A stretch of 49,461 bases of DNA. It comes from Fibrobacter sp. GTDB taxonomy: Bacteria; Fibrobacterota; Fibrobacteria; Fibrobacterales; Fibrobacteraceae. This document shows positions 40,657 to 48,921 of this stretch, piece after piece. The notes below the pieces were generated by a model that saw nothing but the letters and a program-made list of their open reading frames with translations, did no database searches and was not told the origin of the DNA. The first letter of the stretch is position 1. Each line of letters opens with the position of its first letter. The DNA lies in contig JAILDK010000091.1 in assembly GCA_024689485.1 (NCBI GenBank), forward strand, positions 1 to 49,461. Reading direction: 5' to 3'. The translations under genes and the position numbers were made by a program.

Positions 40657-43008
40657 TTATCGCTTTTTACCATGAATGTGTCCGGAGTCGCGGCGGGAAT
40701 TTCCAAAGGTCGATGTTTTCTTTTTACGGCCAAAGGATTTTTTTCCGCGGCTTTGACGGCCACGCGGTTCGTCATCCATTTCACTGCGGCGGCTTGTACG
40801 CTTACGTCCGCGTCCGTATTCGACGCGTTCATCGCGTTCCGCTTTGCGCTTGTTCGCCTTGCGGTCTTCCCCGTAGGATTCCCGCACCTTGCGACGTTCG
40901 CTCGGGCGAAGCGTTTCGAGTTCGCTTTCATCCGGTTGCGTCACAAGGCCCAGTTCTTCGGCGGCTTCGGCGCGGTCGAGCTTTGCCATTTTAGAGGTTC
41001 TGCCGTCACCGATCTTTTCGAGGATCGCAAAGTCCGCTTCGCCGCGAACCGGATTGGCCCGGAGCAGTCTCACGCGAACCTTGTCACCGCGGGCAAAGGT
41101 CTTGTTGCTGCGTTTGCCGTAAACAATTCCCTTGTCCGGATTAAAGACGTAGAAGTCGGAGCCAGCGATGTCGCGGAAGCGCACAAGGCCTTCGGCCTGC
41201 GGATCTTCCACGCCCACGTAAATGCCCCATTCCTGCACACCGGTCACGGTCGCATTGAATTCTTCGCCCAAGTGTTTGCGCAAAAGCCAGGTGGCGCACA
41301 CCTTCAAAGACATGCGTTCCGTCTTCTGGTTCTTCACTTCGTTTGCCGAAATTTCGGAGCAAACGGCCACCACGTCCCAGGCGCGCTTGGCATCGGTTTC
41401 ATCCGGAGTCTTGCGCGAAAGTTCACGGTGGCACCAAAGGTCCGCATAACGGCGGATCGGGCTTGTGAAGTGCGCATAGTCCTGCCAGTTCAGCGCAAAG
41501 TGTCCGAAGCAGTTGCTATCGTAATGCGCCTTCTGCATACTGCGAAGAATGCGCATGATGATTTCATCATCTCCCTTAGCACGGGCGATCAAATGCTGGT
41601 AAAGCTTAAAGATATCCGGGTTCAGGTTCGTATCGCCGCGGCGCGGCTTTCCGAGTTCACGGAGCGAAATCGGACTGTCCTTGAACAGGTCGGGCATCTG
41701 GTAGTAAAGTTCCATGATGTCCTTTGTATCCGGAGCTTCGTGAATACGGTACACACCCTGCAAATGGCGACGTTCGAGTTCTCGGGCGCAGCACTGGTTT
41801 GCAATGAGCATGCATTCTTCGACCCAGTGGTCGGATTCATTTTCTTCTCGCGGCACGATCTTTTCAGGTTCGCCATTTTCGTCAAACTTGCAGCCGAATT
41901 CCGTACTGCCGAGTTCCAAAATGCCGTTCTTTCGACGGTTCTCACGGAGAAGCGCTGTTACTTCCTGCAAGGCCTTCACATGTTCGTCGCCCGCTTCCAA
42001 ACGTTTTACCGCTTCGCCGTATGTAATGCCCGCGGTAATGTTCACCATGCTCTTCTTGAATTCAAAGGATTCCACATGGGCATCCTTGTCGAGTTCCATG
42101 AGGCAGCTGAACGCGAGACGGTCCACGCCCTGGTGCAAAGAGCACAGGTCGCTCGAAAGACGATCCGGAAGCATCGGCACAGCGGTCCACGGCAAATACT
42201 GCGTAAAGCTGCGCGTCAACGCTTCATCGTCGAGTTCCGAACCTTCCGGCACGTAATGGCTCACATCGGCGATGTGCACACCCAAATGGAAACCGCCGTC
42301 CGGGCGCTTTTCCACCGAGATTGCATCGTCATGGTCCATGGCGCCGTCCGGGTCAATGCAAAGGATGTACAGGTTTCGCAAATCCACGCGGCCATCCTTC
42401 AAATCCTTTTCGCTCGGAGCCTGCTGCTTGTTCACAAATTCCATAATGGAATCGGAGAACTTTTCCGGAAGCGAAGAGTCCTTGATGAACTGAGCCTTCA
42501 CATCGCTCCACTTGAGATCGCCTTCCATTGCGGAACGGTCCACCTTCGCAAGCATCGAATGTTTGAGCTTCGGATGCGGATACAGCGTAAACGCGATCGT
42601 TTCGCCTTCCTTGCCCGGAGCCTTGCTGCGGTGCGCCATCTGGTAAACCTTACCCGTATTCGAATCGGTCACCTGCCACCATTCGTTTCCATCCGGGCTT
42701 AAAACGCCACGGTGGACGCGACTTTCGTCATCATCGTAAGTCGCCTTGCGACGGCTCGCTGCAGACGGACGACGGTTATCTTCCCGTTCTTCACGGTCTT
42801 CGGCATACTTCGGTTCGCCGGTTCCCGGCGTATATTCCTTATTACTCGTACGGGCGAGCGATCCTTCGTTCACCATTTCCGCAAGCAACTGCTTAAAAGC
42901 CAACTTCTTGTGCTTTGTAATGCCCATTGCACGGCGGAGCTGACTGCCAACCATCGGCTCGTCACGCACCACGGCGATAATCTGTTCTTTCGAGGGCAAA
43001 TCTTGCAT
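40657..43008 (-). CDS. rnr: Ribonuclease R
   Basis: A 783-aa 3'-5' exoribonuclease. Domains in order: an N-terminal winged-helix-like region (about 1-60), a cold-shock-like part (about 95-160), the RNB catalytic domain, with the four metal aspartates Asp219, Asp225, Asp227 and Asp228 in CIDPDGAMDHDDAI, and the FTSPIRRYADLWCHR motif. An S1 domain (about 620-705) follows, and a long basic tail (about 720-783) rich in Arg/Lys/Ser that may help RNA binding. TAGGAG precedes ATG 43008. Divergent from eda. Confidence 0.93.
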   Translation of the reverse strand: MQDLPSKEQIIAVVRDEPMVGSQLRRAMGITKHKKLAFKQLLAEMVNEGSLARTSNKEYTPGTGEPKYAEDREEREDNRRPSAASRRKATYDDDESRVHRGVLSPDGNEWWQVTDSNTGKVYQMAHRSKAPGKEGETIAFTLYPHPKLKHSMLAKVDRSAMEGDLKWSDVKAQFIKDSSLPEKFSDSIMEFVNKQQAPSEKDLKDGRVDLRNLYILCIDPDGAMDHDDAISVEKRPDGGFHLGVHIADVSHYVPEGSELDDEALTRSFTQYLPWTAVPMLPDRLSSDLCSLHQGVDRLAFSCLMELDKDAHVESFEFKKSMVNITAGITYGEAVKRLEAGDEHVKALQEVTALLRENRRKNGILELGSTEFGCKFDENGEPEKIVPREENESDHWVEECMLIANQCCARELERRHLQGVYRIHEAPDTKDIMELYYQMPDLFKDSPISLRELGKPRRGDTNLNPDIFKLYQHLIARAKGDDEIIMRILRSMQKAHYDSNCFGHFALNWQDYAHFTSPIRRYADLWCHRELSRKTPDETDAKRAWDVVAVCSEISANEVKNQKTERMSLKVCATWLLRKHLGEEFNATVTGVQEWGIYVGVEDPQAEGLVRFRDIAGSDFYVFNPDKGIVYGKRSNKTFARGDKVRVRLLRANPVRGEADFAILEKIGDGRTSKMAKLDRAEAAEELGLVTQPDESELETLRPSERRKVRESYGEDRKANKRKAERDERVEYGRGRKRTSRRSEMDDEPRGRQSRGKKSFGRKKKTSTFGNSRRDSGHIHGKKR

Positions 43009-43101
43009 AAAACTTCTCCTATTTACACTTAGAAAATAGGTTAATCAAAGCCTAAAAACCAAAAAACCGCTAAAAAACGCAAATTCATTACAGAATCTTG
43101 C

Positions 43102-43107
43102 TATTTT
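43102..43107 (+). promoter_or_regulatory. -10-like box, leaderless geometry (eda)
   Basis: TATTTT, 7 nt (CCGAGCT), then ATG 43115; a TTGC precedes the box directly. No ribosome site. The divergent rnr gene has a normal AGGAG leader instead. Confidence 0.5.
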
Positions 43108-43114
43108 CCGAGCT

Positions 43115-43759
43115 ATGAACCAGTTCCTCTCCTCTCTCCAAGACATGCCCGTCGTCGGCATCCTGCGCGACATCCCGGAAGGCGCCGAAGAAGCCTGCGC
43201 AAAGACCGCGGCAAAGTGCGGCTTAAAAGCAATCGAAGTCACCATGAATACCGATGCAGCGACAAGCATCATTTCAAGGCTCAAAAGCTTTGCAAAGCCG
43301 TTCGGCATCCAAGTGGGAGCGGGCACCGTCCGCAACCTGAAAGATCTCGACAAGGCTCTTGCAGCGGGCGCGGAATTTATCGTCTCCCCGAATACAGTCG
43401 AAGCGGTCATCCGCAAATGCGTAGAAGAAAACATTCCCGACATCCCGGGCGCGCTGACCCCGACCGAAGTGCAGAGCGCTTACGACTTTGGCGCGAGCTG
43501 CGTTAAAATTTTCCCGGTGAGCCATGTCGGTGGACCTTCCTACATCAAAGCGTTACGCGGCCCGTTCCGCGACATTCCACTGCTCGCTTGCGGTGGAGTC
43601 TCTACCGAAAACGTCGCGGATTACTTCAAAAGCGGTGTGAACCTCGTCGCCTTCGGCGGGAGCATTTTTAAGCCCGCACTGATGCAGGCAAACGATTGGG
43701 AAACCATCGGAAAGAATCTTTCGATCTTTACAGAAAGCGTAACGTCGGCGATTCGCTAA
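43115..43759 (+). CDS. eda: KDPG/KHG aldolase
   Basis: A 214-aa class I aldolase splitting 2-keto-3-deoxy-6-phosphogluconate to pyruvate and glyceraldehyde-3-phosphate (Entner-Doudoroff or uronate pathways). Schiff-base Lys131 is in SCVKIFPVSHVGG, and Glu41 in LKAIEVTMNT. The phosphate-binding ACGGVSTENV and FGGSIF complete the pattern. Such an enzyme would fit metabolism of uronates released from xylan or pectin; the link to the xylanase block is inference. Its 3' end overlaps mqnA by 32 nt. Confidence 0.92.
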   Translation: MNQFLSSLQDMPVVGILRDIPEGAEEACAKTAAKCGLKAIEVTMNTDAATSIISRLKSFAKPFGIQVGAGTVRNLKDLDKALAAGAEFIVSPNTVEAVIRKCVEENIPDIPGALTPTEVQSAYDFGASCVKIFPVSHVGGPSYIKALRGPFRDIPLLACGGVSTENVADYFKSGVNLVAFGGSIFKPALMQANDWETIGKNLSIFTESVTSAIR

Positions 43760-44537
43760 GGATTCCCTCTTTTGCGCACAAATTAAAATACAGTTGCAAG
43801 GACTTTTTCCTTTCGTCTGTAAATTCGTAATCGAGAGAATCGTAATAGCCTCTCAATTCTTCCGCAGTGAATGGGACGGGGTAACGCTCCGCCCATTTTT
43901 TTAATGCGTTCTGAGGACACGCGCGGAACTTTGCAATCGACTCGTGCACATTTTCAAGGAAGGCTTCGAGTCTTGGACGCATCTCGCGCGAAAGCGCCGA
44001 ACGGTGAACGCTCCACGCCCCGAACACGAACGGAAGCCCGTGCCAGTCTCTCCAGAGAAGCGCCATGTCGTAGCGGTACGGCCAAGCGCCTTTCGTCTTT
44101 TCGATCAGAGCATCATCCCCGATGAGAAGTGCTGCATCACAATTTGCGCGGTCGTTTACATATTCCGGGCGAACATTTGCATACTGTGAACAGATGACCC
44201 GCAAAAGGGCGACCGACGTTCCACTCTGCGAAGTCATGTAAATGCGCTTGCCCGAAAGCTCGTTCAGCGGATAGCGGGAAAACAGTTCCACGGAATTCAC
44301 TTCGAGCTTGCACGATGTGCAGAGATCCGGAGCAAGGACAAGATCCTGCGGCGCACGGGCGTAAGCAATGGAAGAGGCGGGTGCAAGGTGCACTTCACCC
44401 GTCCACAGCTTTTGATTCAGAGCACTCGGCGCGCCGTCGTCAAAAGAATAGCCTTCAAAACGCGCTTCATCGTTCAAAAAAAGATGAAAAAACGGAGCGC
44501 AAACCAAAAAAGGGATTCTTCCAACACGCAAGTTCAT
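43728..44537 (-). CDS. mqnA: Chorismate dehydratase (futalosine menaquinone pathway)
   Basis: A 269-aa enzyme of the MqnA family, forming 3-[(1-carboxyvinyl)oxy]benzoate from chorismate. The N-terminus MNLRVGRIPFLVCAPFF and VHLAPASSIAYAR with LAPDLCTSC are conserved, and the periplasmic-binding-protein-like fold is seen in YMTSQSGTSVALLRVI and ALLIGDDAL. It points to menaquinone-based anaerobic respiration (fumarate to succinate). TAAATT ends 6 nt before the ATG. It is divergent from the 94-aa gene with only 24 bp between starts. Confidence 0.88.
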   Translation of the reverse strand: MNLRVGRIPFLVCAPFFHLFLNDEARFEGYSFDDGAPSALNQKLWTGEVHLAPASSIAYARAPQDLVLAPDLCTSCKLEVNSVELFSRYPLNELSGKRIYMTSQSGTSVALLRVICSQYANVRPEYVNDRANCDAALLIGDDALIEKTKGAWPYRYDMALLWRDWHGLPFVFGAWSVHRSALSREMRPRLEAFLENVHESIAKFRACPQNALKKWAERYPVPFTAEELRGYYDSLDYEFTDERKKSLQLYFNLCAKEGILSESPTLRFL

Positions 44538-44543
44538 GAGAAT

Positions 44544-44549
44544 AATTTA
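44544..44549 (-). promoter_or_regulatory. -10-like box, leaderless geometry (mqnA)
   Basis: The minus strand reads TAAATT, 6 nt (ATTCTC), then ATG 44537. The 24-bp gap to the divergent start at 44562 leaves no room for two leaders, supporting leaderless transcripts on at least one side. Confidence 0.45.
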
Positions 44550-44561
44550 ACTTTTTGTCAT

Positions 44562-44846
44562 ATGGCAAAATTTCATGTGAAAAGAACTCTCTTTGGTGAA
44601 GATCAAAAAAGTTTGGTTTTTCGTGGATCCATTTTGGAAGGCGATATCGCCAAGGGTATGTCGATTAAAATCCCAGTCACCGACAAAGCCGTCATCGACG
44701 TGAAGATCGACGATGTCATCGAACTGATTACCCACGATACGGGCGAAAAGCGCACCGGCCTGATTGCCAAGTTCCTGGACGAACCGGACGCACTCGAAAT
44801 CGTCGCCGACCTGAATGTGGCAGACGAAGATCTCGTCGTGGAATAA
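44562..44846 (+). CDS. Small beta-barrel-like protein of unknown function
   Basis: A 94-aa acidic protein (MAKFHVKRTLFGEDQK). The core LVFRGSILEGDIAKGMSIKIPV recalls domain II of translation GTPases, a small six-stranded barrel, and the rest alternates beta strands and acidic turns up to NVADEDLVVE. No cysteines or membrane segment. ATG 44562 is chosen because the frame upstream runs antisense through mqnA. Convergent with the GT2 gene, 6 bp apart. Function unassigned. Confidence 0.7.
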   Translation: MAKFHVKRTLFGEDQKSLVFRGSILEGDIAKGMSIKIPVTDKAVIDVKIDDVIELITHDTGEKRTGLIAKFLDEPDALEIVADLNVADEDLVVE

Positions 44847-44852
44847 TTTCTC

Positions 44853-46484
44853 TTAAAGTTCTAGCAGGAGACCGCAACGGAGATACACAAAGTCTCCGGT
44901 TTCCCGCAGATTCTCGTAACCGCCGAGCACAAGCATCGACGAATAGCGGCCAAGCTTAATGTCCAAGCCGCCGCCTGCGCGCCAGATCATCTGGGCTTCA
45001 TTTCCAAACGCATAACCGATGTCGAAAGTCGCCGCAGGCATCATCACACTGCCAAACGGTAAACGCATATAGGCACTTCCCATCACCGGCACAAGCGTTA
45101 CATCGCCAAAGCGCTGATAGTCCACTCCAAGCCCCAGAAAAACCATCTGATCAACCGGATACCACCAGTGGCCCGACACGTTAAAATTGAATTCCGAAAG
45201 TTCTTCCGTCGCATTCACAACGCCCGCACTCACATCCGCGGTCAAGGCTTGCGCAGGCGCAGGCGCTAGAGCCGCAAACGCAAGAGCGCTCGCAAGCACA
45301 AACGGCAAAGCCTTCGCGACCGTCGAAGAATCTTCGCCTTCTTCATCGCCACGGGCTTCACGCTTCCAACCGCCACCGTGTTCCTTTGCAAGCGAAAGGA
45401 AGCTTCCCTTGAACATCGCAAAGTTCATCAGCAAAAAGTAATAGGCGCTCCCCGAAAGCTTCGTCAGAGCCACGAGCAAGAACAAAGCGGCAAGGCCCAT
45501 CGTCACAAAATAAATCGGGCGACCGGAAGCCAAAAGAATACCGTTCAGAACGAGCAGCACAAGCGCAATATGCGGAGTCAGCCAGCGCAAAAGTTTGTGC
45601 GAAAGGAACAGGTAAGCGAGCAGCGGATGGAACGGATTAAGCAGCGGCAAATAAGAGAACAGATAGTTGAAGTTCGCACGTCCAATGCGCACCTTGCGGC
45701 GGTATTCGCCCGAGCCTTCCTTGGAAGTCTGTTCCGTTCCAATCGCGCTCGAATCGAAGGTGCAGAACGCACCTTTCTGCAAAACCTTAACCGTAATGAA
45801 GAAGTCATCCATCACGCTCTTCTTGACCGGGAGCTGTGTGTAAAGCGAATTGCGGATTGCGTAAAGGGCGCCGTTCCCGCCGACAAGGCGATCGAGAATG
45901 CCTTCGAACTTTTTGATTTCCGATTCCAAATCCCAGTAGCTGCGTTCGCCCGAGCCGAGCGGGCTTCCGCTCTTGTCCGTCAAAATCAAGTGTCCGCAGA
46001 CGCAGCCGATTTTCGGATCGCTGAACGGCGCGACGAGCTTTCGAATCACATTCGGAAAGAGCATCGTATTCGCGTCGCAGAAGACGAGAATTTCGCCCGA
46101 AGCTTGCCCCTGCAAACGGTTGAGCATCGCAGCCTTGCCCGCGTTCTGCGGAGCCTTCACCAGACGAATGCCCTTGTCCGCATAGCGTTCCACGATTTCT
46201 GCGGTACGGTCCGCAGAGCCGTCGTCGCCGATCAAAATTTCGAGCAGATCCTTCGGGTAATCGATTTCGAGAAAGTTCAAAATCTTCTTTTCAATGACCG
46301 CTTCTTCGTTGTACGCCGAAACGAGAATCGACACCTTCGGAAGGTTTACTTTATCTACAACCTTGCGGTTCTTGCGCGAAAAAAGTTCGCTCAAAAACGG
46401 AAGCGTCACCGGGAAAATCAAGTAGCAGTGAACGAGCAAAAAGAGCAGCACCCAAAAGGCGATTTCTATCGGCGTAAAATTCAT
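44853..46484 (-). CDS. GT2 glycosyltransferase fused to a signal-peptide-like segment and beta-rich tail
   Basis: A 543-aa membrane glycosyltransferase. An N-terminal helix is followed by the GT2 domain (about 50-280): VSILVSAYNEE, LIGDDGSADRT, VFCDANTML, and the VMDDFFITVKVL block with QTSKEGSGEYRRKVRIGR. Three C-terminal helices (about 300-395) follow. After a charged linker (EARGDEEGED) comes KALPFVLASALAFAALAPAPAQA, which looks like a signal peptide with an AxA cleavage site. Then about 120 residues of alternating strands end in CGLLLEL, like an outer-membrane barrel. No alternative in-frame ATG precedes the signal-like segment. ATG 46484 overlaps the thioredoxin stop (ATGA). The fusion is real in sequence; its processing is unknown. 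Confidence 0.8.
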   Translation of the reverse strand: MNFTPIEIAFWVLLFLLVHCYLIFPVTLPFLSELFSRKNRKVVDKVNLPKVSILVSAYNEEAVIEKKILNFLEIDYPKDLLEILIGDDGSADRTAEIVERYADKGIRLVKAPQNAGKAAMLNRLQGQASGEILVFCDANTMLFPNVIRKLVAPFSDPKIGCVCGHLILTDKSGSPLGSGERSYWDLESEIKKFEGILDRLVGGNGALYAIRNSLYTQLPVKKSVMDDFFITVKVLQKGAFCTFDSSAIGTEQTSKEGSGEYRRKVRIGRANFNYLFSYLPLLNPFHPLLAYLFLSHKLLRWLTPHIALVLLVLNGILLASGRPIYFVTMGLAALFLLVALTKLSGSAYYFLLMNFAMFKGSFLSLAKEHGGGWKREARGDEEGEDSSTVAKALPFVLASALAFAALAPAPAQALTADVSAGVVNATEELSEFNFNVSGHWWYPVDQMVFLGLGVDYQRFGDVTLVPVMGSAYMRLPFGSVMMPAATFDIGYAFGNEAQMIWRAGGGLDIKLGRYSSMLVLGGYENLRETGDFVYLRCGLLLEL

Positions 46485-46987
46485 TGTGCAATCCATTCCT
46501 TTTCCTTCGACAGGAACTGCATCAAAAGGATGTTCATCTGATCGGCGGAAAGGCCGTTCGAATAAGTGAGAATCGAAAGTCCCTTCGGCGCGATCAGCAC
46601 GTAAGAAGGAACCGCTTGAAGATTCCAAACGTTAAAGAAGCATCGGTTCACGGGCAAGCGCTTGTCGTCGCACTGGATCGTATCTTCTGCGGCCTGGTTC
46701 AAGCGTACCGGGTGAAAGCGACTGTTCAAAGTTTCAACGACCTGCTTGTCGCGGTAAGTCGTCTTTTCCATTTCGCGGCAAGGAATGCACCAGTCCGCGA
46801 CAATATCGACAAAGATCATCTTCTGATCTTTTTTTGCGGCAGAAAGGGCCGCCGTGTAATCTTCCCAGTGCACGGAATCGCGGGCCGTCGTCACAGCCTT
46901 TTTTAGCTTCGGGGCGTCGCCCGCCCAAGCGGGCAAAAACATTCCGCAAACAAGAACGGCAAGGCAGATCCAGAAAAAGCGTTTCAT
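46481..46987 (-). CDS. Periplasmic thioredoxin-like protein
   Basis: A 168-aa protein with a signal peptide (MKRFFWICLAVLVCGMFLPAWA) and a thioredoxin fold of the DsbD-C/thioredoxin_7 type. The redox motif is VADWCIPCREMEKTTY, and the cis-Pro segment is LQAVPSYVLIAPKG. An insert with two more cysteines (DTIQCDDKRLPVNRC) may be structural. Overlaps its neighbours on both sides by ATGA, so it is translated with the lipoprotein and GT2. Confidence 0.83.
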   Translation of the reverse strand: MKRFFWICLAVLVCGMFLPAWAGDAPKLKKAVTTARDSVHWEDYTAALSAAKKDQKMIFVDIVADWCIPCREMEKTTYRDKQVVETLNSRFHPVRLNQAAEDTIQCDDKRLPVNRCFFNVWNLQAVPSYVLIAPKGLSILTYSNGLSADQMNILLMQFLSKEKEWIAQ

Positions 46988-47349
46988 TTTTTCTTTTCCT
47001 TCTTCGGATCGGGCTTGGTCCGAATCTGCGGAGCGATGGCATTCACCGCCACCGCGATCGAATCCGCATATTCCACGACCGCTTCCTGGAACGGTTCCCA
47101 AAGGTCGGGACTTTTCTGAATGGATTCCGCGATCGAATCAAAACGCTCCGCTGTATAACCGTACTTTTCCAAAATGCGAATGCGGACAATACGACCGTCT
47201 GTCGAAGTTTCCCCATACTCGCGCGAAGCGACTCGGAGATCTCCATACAGGCGCACAAAATCGGGAGGAATAGAATTAGAACTCTCGGTACAAGCGAGCA
47301 CCGAGAGCGCAAAAATTCCAAGTCCGATTTTATTCCTTAAAGAGCCCAT
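46984..47349 (-). CDS. Small lipoprotein (DUF4296-like pattern)
   Basis: A 121-aa lipoprotein: MGSLRNKIGLGIFALSVLAC gives lipobox VLAC. The mature part is helical (PPDFVRLYGDLRVASREYG, RIRILEKYGYTAERFDSIAESI), a pattern like DUF4296 proteins of Bacteroidetes, and the tail is basic. MGS at 47349 or MSM at 47355 could be the start, both within the last codons of ftsY. Overlaps the thioredoxin start by ATGA. Confidence 0.62.
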   Translation of the reverse strand: MGSLRNKIGLGIFALSVLACTESSNSIPPDFVRLYGDLRVASREYGETSTDGRIVRIRILEKYGYTAERFDSIAESIQKSPDLWEPFQEAVVEYADSIAVAVNAIAPQIRTKPDPKKEKKK

Positions 47350-48232
47350 CGACATATTCCGCCTTGCTAAAAGGCACGAGCTGGTCGATGCGTTCACCCA
47401 TTCCCACCCAGAGAATAGGCACCTTGAGAGAACTTGCAATCGAAAGGACGGAGCCACCGTGAGCTGTGCCGTCGAGCTTTGTCACGACAAGGCCCGTCAG
47501 CGGAAAACTCTGGTTAAAGATCTTCGCCTGGTTGATCGCATTCTGTCCCGTGTTGCCGTCGAGAACGAGCATCATATCGTGCGGATAAGAAGGATCGATC
47601 TTCTTCAGCACGCGGACGATCTTCGCAAGTTCTTCCATCAGGTAATCTTTATTCTGCAAACGACCTGCGGTATCGATGAACACGACATCACAGCCACGCG
47701 CCTTGGCAGCCTGGCAAGCATCAAAGGCGACCGCAGCCGGGTCCGAGCCTTCCGCGTGACGCACGAATTCCGCACCCGAGCGTTTTGCCCAGACTTCAAG
47801 CTGTTCAATCGCCGCCGCACGGAACGTATCCGCCGCAGCGATCATCACCTTGTGACCTTCGTCTGCAAACTTCTTCGCGAGCTTTCCGATCGTCGTCGTT
47901 TTACCGGCACCGTTCACGCCGATTACGAGGAACACGTGCGGGTTGCCTTTGAATTCAAACTTCGGCGGATCCACGAGAAAGCGTTCCGCTTCCGAGCGCA
48001 AAATGTCCAACACTTCGTCTTGCGAAAGAGACTTTCCCAAAGCCTCTTCACGGAGAGCGTCTGTCAAAAGGAACGCGGCACTCGTACCGACGTCCGCCTT
48101 GATCAAGCGTTCTTCGAGTTCCTCGAGCATTTCATCGGTGACTTTGCCCTTGCCGGCAATGCCTTTGATTTCGCCGAGGATCGCGTTGCGGGTCTTCTGA
48201 AGGCCCGTTTTGATGGCAGAGAATAAACCCAT
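47330..48232 (-). CDS. ftsY: Signal recognition particle receptor FtsY
   Basis: A 300-aa SRP GTPase receptor for co-translational membrane targeting. N-terminal helical domain (about 1-80) then the G domain: G1 GVNGAGKTTTIGKLA, ADTFRAAA, G3 DTAGR, G4 TKLDGTAHGG and GMGERIDQLVPF. No acidic A domain, as in many non-enteric bacteria. The ATG shares one base with the clpP stop (TAATG). Confidence 0.95.
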   Translation of the reverse strand: MGLFSAIKTGLQKTRNAILGEIKGIAGKGKVTDEMLEELEERLIKADVGTSAAFLLTDALREEALGKSLSQDEVLDILRSEAERFLVDPPKFEFKGNPHVFLVIGVNGAGKTTTIGKLAKKFADEGHKVMIAAADTFRAAAIEQLEVWAKRSGAEFVRHAEGSDPAAVAFDACQAAKARGCDVVFIDTAGRLQNKDYLMEELAKIVRVLKKIDPSYPHDMMLVLDGNTGQNAINQAKIFNQSFPLTGLVVTKLDGTAHGGSVLSIASSLKVPILWVGMGERIDQLVPFSKAEYVDGLFKE

Positions 48233-48825
48233 TAGAGAATGCTCTTCACTTCGTCGATAAGTCCGTAAGCCTTGGCTTCGTCTGCCGACATAAAGTTGTC
48301 ACGTTCCGTGTCACGGTCGACTTCTTCGATCGTCTTGCCACTCGTCTTCGCAATGATGCTCGTGGTAATGGAGCGGATGCGGAGCATTTCTTCGGCCTGG
48401 ATCTTGATGTCGCTTGCCGGGCCTTCCATCTGGCCCTGGATCAACGGCTGGTGAATCATGATGCGGGCAGACGGCCAAGCGTAACGCTTGCCCTTGGCAC
48501 CGGCGGTCAAAAGCACAGCGCCCATCGAAGCCGCCTGGCCACAGCAAACCGTCACCACGTCACTTTTAATCGCGTTCATCGCATCGTAAATTGCAAGACC
48601 GCTCGAAATCACGCCACCCGGGCTGTTGATGAAGAAAATGATATCGTCATGGGAAAGGGAATCGAGGTACAAAAGCTGCTTCACAATCTTGCCAGCGCTT
48701 TCGTCATCCACCTGATTCCACAAAAAGATTTTACGGTTATTCGAAAAGTATTCTTCGGCCTTCTTCATGAAGTCCGGAGTCTGTTCCTTTTCCTGTTCCT
48801 TTTCAGCTTTCTTTGCGGCGTTCAT
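48232..48825 (-). CDS. clpP: ATP-dependent Clp protease proteolytic subunit
   Basis: A 197-aa ClpP serine peptidase. Catalytic triad: Ser100 in GQAASMGAVLL, His125 in RIMIHQPL, Asp176 in DTERDNFMSADEA. The oxyanion loop INSPGGVISSGLAIYD is typical. The N-terminus is charged and slightly longer than in E. coli. No clpX is adjacent in the window. A GGAG lies 9 nt before the ATG. Upstream, 48826-48909 holds the divergent promoters. Confidence 0.95.
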   Translation of the reverse strand: MNAAKKAEKEQEKEQTPDFMKKAEEYFSNNRKIFLWNQVDDESAGKIVKQLLYLDSLSHDDIIFFINSPGGVISSGLAIYDAMNAIKSDVVTVCCGQAASMGAVLLTAGAKGKRYAWPSARIMIHQPLIQGQMEGPASDIKIQAEEMLRIRSITTSIIAKTSGKTIEEVDRDTERDNFMSADEAKAYGLIDEVKSIL

Positions 48826-48909
48826 TCAAAAACTCCATCGGGTAAAAAATGTTCCGCTTCAATTTACAAAATTTCACAGGTTTCATTTTTGGGGAAAATC
48901 CCAATTAGC

Positions 48910-48915
48910 TATATT
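48910..48915 (+). promoter_or_regulatory. -10-like box, leaderless geometry (mnmE)
   Basis: TATATT, 6 nt (AAAGCC), then GTG 48922. No ribosome site. Together with the conserved N-terminus of MnmE this fixes both the start and the leaderless reading. Confidence 0.5.
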
Positions 48916-48921
48916 AAAGCC

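Noticed and set aside
40603-42702. 699-codon open frame on the plus strand opposite rnr
   Set aside because: Shadow frame produced by codon bias. The opposite strand encodes a complete RNase R with catalytic residues. Similar long shadows occur opposite rng (11692-13128), the carboxylase (20700-22124) and trmH (30440-31729).
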